Assembly: GCF_001949145.1 (NCBI RefSeq)
Contig: NW_019091386.1
Location: forward strand, 1,768,933-1,832,932
Length of the DNA: 64,000 nt
Origin: Acanthaster planci
Lineage: Eukaryota > Echinodermata > Asteroidea > Valvatida > Acanthasteridae
Direction: 5' to 3'
How positions within the stretch are numbered: the stretch's first letter is position 1; each line of letters starts with the position of its first letter. The notes beneath the pieces were generated by a model. The model did no database searches. It had not been told where the DNA came from and worked only from the letters and a program-made list of their open reading frames with translations. Below, piece after piece: positions 59,831 through 64,000 of the stretch. The translations under genes and the position numbers were made by a program.

Positions 59831-62800
59831 TTAAAATTCTCCATACTAAAGACATTGTTGCTATACCTCATAATTCGGAGCAAGCTTAATAGTTCCCGTA
59901 CATCAGAGACACTTTGCAATAATACTCTCTTTTCATTGGATAAGAAGAGCACAAAGGAACAAATCCATTCCAGAGATGGTGGTGGCTATGGAAAAGCTTG
60001 CCCCGAATTTTTAGACTGGGAATTCAACCTGTCATATTTACCTACAATAAGATGACTCCATGTACCAGATCTTATTTCGATTTATCTCGCAAAAATCTTA
60101 TAATAAGTTTGCACAGACGTAAGCTAAATATGGAACAAAGGCTTTTGGTAAATTTAGATTAAAATGGCTCCAATACTTCCTTGGTACATGCAGTCGCCGT
60201 TCCACGAACATTCTTTGTGAATGGAATACTTTGCTCTATGCATTCTAACGCGCCTAGTATCGCTTTGAAGGAATTTAAACAATCTTGAAGATAAAAGATC
60301 TAAATATAGACGCCAGTAGACACCTGCTGTAAATTAGTTCCGGCTTGTGCAAACAGCTGAGTGCACAATATTCTTCAGACTTTACCAAGTACAACAAACA
60401 AAAAACACATTTGTTTCAAAACAGGTATCTAAGTTTTCGATACGCACTATTCCCTTTTTGAAGGTACACGTCTTTGACTATACAAAGCAGTTATTTCTAA
60501 ATGGTTATAAACAAAGTGGTTTGAATATAGATTTCCTTTTTTCATAACGCGTATAAAAAGCAACCTCACTTCTTAAATTTGTATATAATTTAAGAATTAA
60601 CTACTTTATTGAAGGATGTACTTTTACACATGTACGATTTCATCCCAATGGGCTTTTGTTCTTGCGCAAGAATACAGCGAGTTAATTAACGCAATTGGAT
60701 AAGAGTGACTGCTGAAGGTAGTGCTTGAAAAAACTATGTAGAGAACTCGATAAAAGTCATCATGGAAGGCCAGAGCAAATATCATACGTGCCGTACGCAA
60801 GCCGAATGCCTCGTTGAAGGCGGTGGCATATAGTCATAGCATAGTTTTAATGTTTCATCCGCCCTGCTATATATCACGTTCTGCATCCGGCGAATCCTAT
60901 TTAATTTGCATAACACAGCCCTGGGGTATTCTTCCCGAGCAATGCTGTTCAGCAAGTTATAACGACATCTTGTTTCTGATTGCCGATATCATCTAAAACT
61001 GACCACTATACGCGCATTATACGCTCGACTTAACTGTCAACAGTATTGTTTTTCTTCCAAAGACAGTGTGGTTAGGTTCGAATACAGAAAGTTATATCAA
61101 CGCAGTCATGTTCAGTAACTATTCTTTAGCAATAATGATCATTAAGATATCGAGGTTCCAAGTACGAGATTTCAGTTGCCACACTTTGAACAGAAGAGGC
61201 CAGTTGCTTGTTCAAAAGACCTATGATGTTGGGCTAATAACTTCACACAAAAAATCTCAAGTTATCCAAACTACCCCTTAATTATTGCGATATAGGGCCT
61301 ATATGACTCTATGCCGAAAAAATCCCTCGAGTGGATTTACCGTCTGATCCTAGGCATGTGAGCACAAATGGAGGTGTCAAATTTGCACGTGTTATTCTGT
61401 CGTGCATACTTTCGTATCAATAATCTTACATTTCTCTGGCACGCTGCCGGGTGTGCGGTGAGCTTCAAGCTCGCTTCATAACAACTTGCGCAATCGATAT
61501 CGTCCAATGTAGTGCGGTGACGCCATGGACCCCGGAAACGCAGATTCTTAGGTAAAACCTCCGTGCAATACAATTCGGTCCATCAATCGGCACACTGTAA
61601 GACTTCTTTTGTTGCAAATCCATTGAATTCTTCAATCAAGAAAGCACAGGTGCCAAGGGCACACATTAAAGACAGTGATGGAAGCTTTTAACAGAATCCC
61701 CACAAGACTACTAGACCACGCATTAGCAAGAAATATAACAGGCAGAAACAAAATGGGAAGACGTTTCCATTCTCAGGAAAACTTACGTCGATTGAGCGAT
61801 TAATCCATGCCCGTGCTCGCCGAGCGGAAGACGGTCTCCGTCTGTATTATCCTTGGCTCCGATAGGCCCTGGAACATACTTTCCCCTCGTGTGAACGAAA
61901 AATCCAGAGACGGAGAGCAGCGGTGGAGAGTGGCGACTTGCAAAAAGCACGAACAACGGCACACGTGAAGATTTCTACTGTGCATCCATTTGGAACCCGT
62001 TGACTGGTGGTGTATCTCTGCCGCTACGTCGCGCTACTAATCTGCAGCCTGGACTGTGCGGTGGCACGGCCACTATTGGCTTCGTTTTCCGTGAAACCAT
62101 CGAATCCGTCTACCGGACGAGTTATCGCCCCAGAATATTTTATTGTTCGACAGAGGGCGCTAATTAAAGAGAGGGGCGCAGACCGGCTCGTCGGTCCGCG
62201 AAACATTTTTTACATTTTAAATACGCTTGGGAAACCCAACATAAATAAGGTTCTAATCGCAAGTTATCGCGGCTCTAGAAGATTTGTTTAAGACAAGTAA
62301 ATTCGATATTTCAACAGGGGAAACTTCCACTGGGAGTGGAGCCTAGGCTGCTCTCAAGACTGGCTATAAAAAGCATTCCATAAGAAAGGACAAGGGTGTA
62401 TCCCCGACTTGTGTAATACAAATATAGGCCCATTTTTGTTTTCTCCACACTTCGGGCCCGTCTCTGCGTTTGGTTTAGACCCTCATTTTCACGAGCTTAG
62501 TCGCTTGAGTTGAGACCCTGTCGCACAAAGCAGATCCGTTTAATATTGCAGCAACATCGGGTTGTCTATTTGTAGTAATTTTACTTGGTTCCAACAATTA
62601 GAATTTGAAACTGATCGTGGAGCTCAATACTAAAGCCCAGACGAAACCAAGATTTGAACAGTATGCGCGTCTACGTCATGCGTGCGTGTGAACTGGTCCA
62701 ATCGCGCTGCTTGCATGGAAATGAAGACTCGTGGCACAACCACCACGAAACCTCAGATTGTGCATGGGAGGCCGGTGCCACAAGCACTTGGTGAAGTCAG

Positions 62801-64000
62801 TCTCCAGTCTTTTTCATATAGAGCCTCGCAGTCCATTGAACAAATTGTCCAAGATGTAAACGAATGATAAATACCCCGACATAAAACGGGGAAAGTGCTC
62901 TCAACTCTCTAAAGTGCTCGAATTGCATGTCAAAGTGAAGAGGTTTGCCATCATTCTCTTTCTATTCAACTTGTTGAAAGCTTACAAAGTTAGCGAGCCC
63001 GCCGTTTCGATCCTGATGAAGTCCTGATAAAATACGTGGGAAGTATATATCCTGTCTAAGAGGAATTTCAACATCCAAAGGTTACCTGGTCCTGAAAATT
63101 CAGACTGCAATGTGTCCATTTTAATTGGGTGAAATGCTTCCCAAGTTTGAATAGCGAATCAGAAGCAACTTTCTAGTCCAATTTCAGTACGTCTATATTA
63201 ATCAGTTCAAATCCCTGTTCAATGTGCAACAAAATGGTATGTAAGCACGCACACAACAGACGAAGATATATATCTATCGATGACAGAAACAAAATGTCCT
63301 TCAGGCATTTCAGAGCGCCCACGCAGCGTACACCAAGCGGAGAGGACGTGGGACGCACGGCGCCTCGAACCTTCTGTGATACCACGGCGAATAGCTCCTG
63401 GTGTAACCAATGGCGGCTAAGATTCACAAACACGCATCACTAACCTGCGGACGTCCCTCCATCCACTTCTTATCGAGCCCTCGCTGGATGTTTCGTGCTT
63501 GAAGCCCTTTAAGACGGACAGTTGATTGAGAGGCGAGGCGAGAGATGGATGGTCATTGCCTATGGCACGGAGGGCGCATCAATCGCCTGAAGAGGGGAGC
63601 GATCAATTCAACTCGAGGGCGCTCTAAAGCACTTTGACTTCACGCGTGACTTGGTGTACTTACCGGGGGAAAAATTCCCATTCCAGGCTGGATAAGAACA
63701 TCTCTAAACTTGGCAGAATGCCACTAAATCCGAACAAGCAAAAATACTCTTTTTAAAATTGGTGTTTTGCTCTTCGCTATATTAACAACAATGTTTACCC
63801 AAAGTTTGTCCATCCTAGTAAGCTTGGTGGTTGAGTTGTAAGATATCTGTCACGATAATAAGCACGATACATGCTCACGCTCAAACGAGTCAGCTTGTAA
63901 ATTCGTTCTCAAGCCTTCGGAGAAAAAAACGGTGCATTAACAAACCAAAAGATACATTTTTTGTTTTTAAATTGTTGGATTGGTTTTGTTGAATACCTTA

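Larger units (their letters stand above)
50218..64000. other. Sequence upstream of the first coding exon
   Basis: This is probably 5' intron and promoter-side DNA of the minus-strand gene, because exon 1 begins at a splice acceptor. I could not place the transcription start or the missing 5'UTR exon. Contents I can support are a pre-miRNA-like hairpin, a clustered inverted motif near 55.3 kb, a tRNA-like SINE trace at 55.65 kb, small hairpins and AT/GC-mixed blocks that look regulatory. No protein-coding exon is recognisable on either strand. Confidence 0.5.

Noticed and set aside
1-64000. CRISPR arrays, prokaryotic defence systems, viral genes
   Set aside because: No regular spacer-repeat arrays, no operon-like gene packing and no recognisable viral or reverse-transcriptase frame; all evidence points to animal nuclear DNA.

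Overview
The window looks like nuclear DNA from a marine invertebrate animal, probably a deuterostome. An echinoderm (sea star or sea urchin) or a hemichordate is my best guess, but the sequence does not settle it. Supporting observations are spliced coding sequence with canonical GT-AG signals, introns up to about 24 kb, CpG that is not depleted, many small palindromic or fold-back repeats, and scattered ACATGTAC-type microsatellite DNA. I see no prokaryotic operons, no CRISPR, no rRNA and no intact transposon genes.

One gene dominates. It lies on the minus strand and runs from an acceptor-bounded first coding exon at 50217 to beyond the left edge. I reconstruct eight coding exons: 50217-49746 (ATG at 50144), 25345-23848, 21734-21544, 16327-15404, 12609-12354, 8341-8115, 4441-4301 and 3374-2850. 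Every junction agrees in reading phase (0,1,0,0,1,0,0,0), and the joined open frame is exactly 1387 codons. The product reads as a multidomain signalling protein: an N-terminal PTB/PID-like domain (split by the 24.4 kb intron), an ankyrin-repeat block, an armadillo/HEAT-like helical region with long Ser/Arg-rich insertions, then a RasGEF N-terminal (REM)-like module. The end of the protein, where a catalytic CDC25/RasGEF domain would be expected if the REM reading is right, is not in the window. I do not recognise a named orthologue with this domain order, so no symbol is given.

Layout from left to right: 1-2849 intron or downstream sequence rich in ACATGT repeats; 2850-16327 exons 8 to 4 with introns holding an inverted-repeat element (about 4.69-5.51 kb), a 314-bp fold-back element (11.3 kb), a 176-bp palindromic MITE (14.0 kb) and a tRNA-like SINE head (15.0 kb); 16.3-25.3 kb exons 3 and 2; 25.3-49.7 kb the large intron with a second copy of the 176-bp MITE, a 151-bp nested fold-back element and a dispersed-repeat copy; 49746-50217 first coding exon; 50.2-64 kb upstream sequence, probably 5' intron and promoter-side DNA. 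The upstream part contains a convincing pre-miRNA-like hairpin at 51546-51626, a cluster of inverted ACGCCCTTTTGCCGGG motifs near 55.3 kb and stretches that look like regulatory DNA.

The observations most worth following are the unusual PTB-ankyrin-ARM-REM protein, the hairpin at 51.55 kb, a likely GC-AG intron with two in-frame alternative acceptors at exon 7, and the motif cluster at 55 kb.
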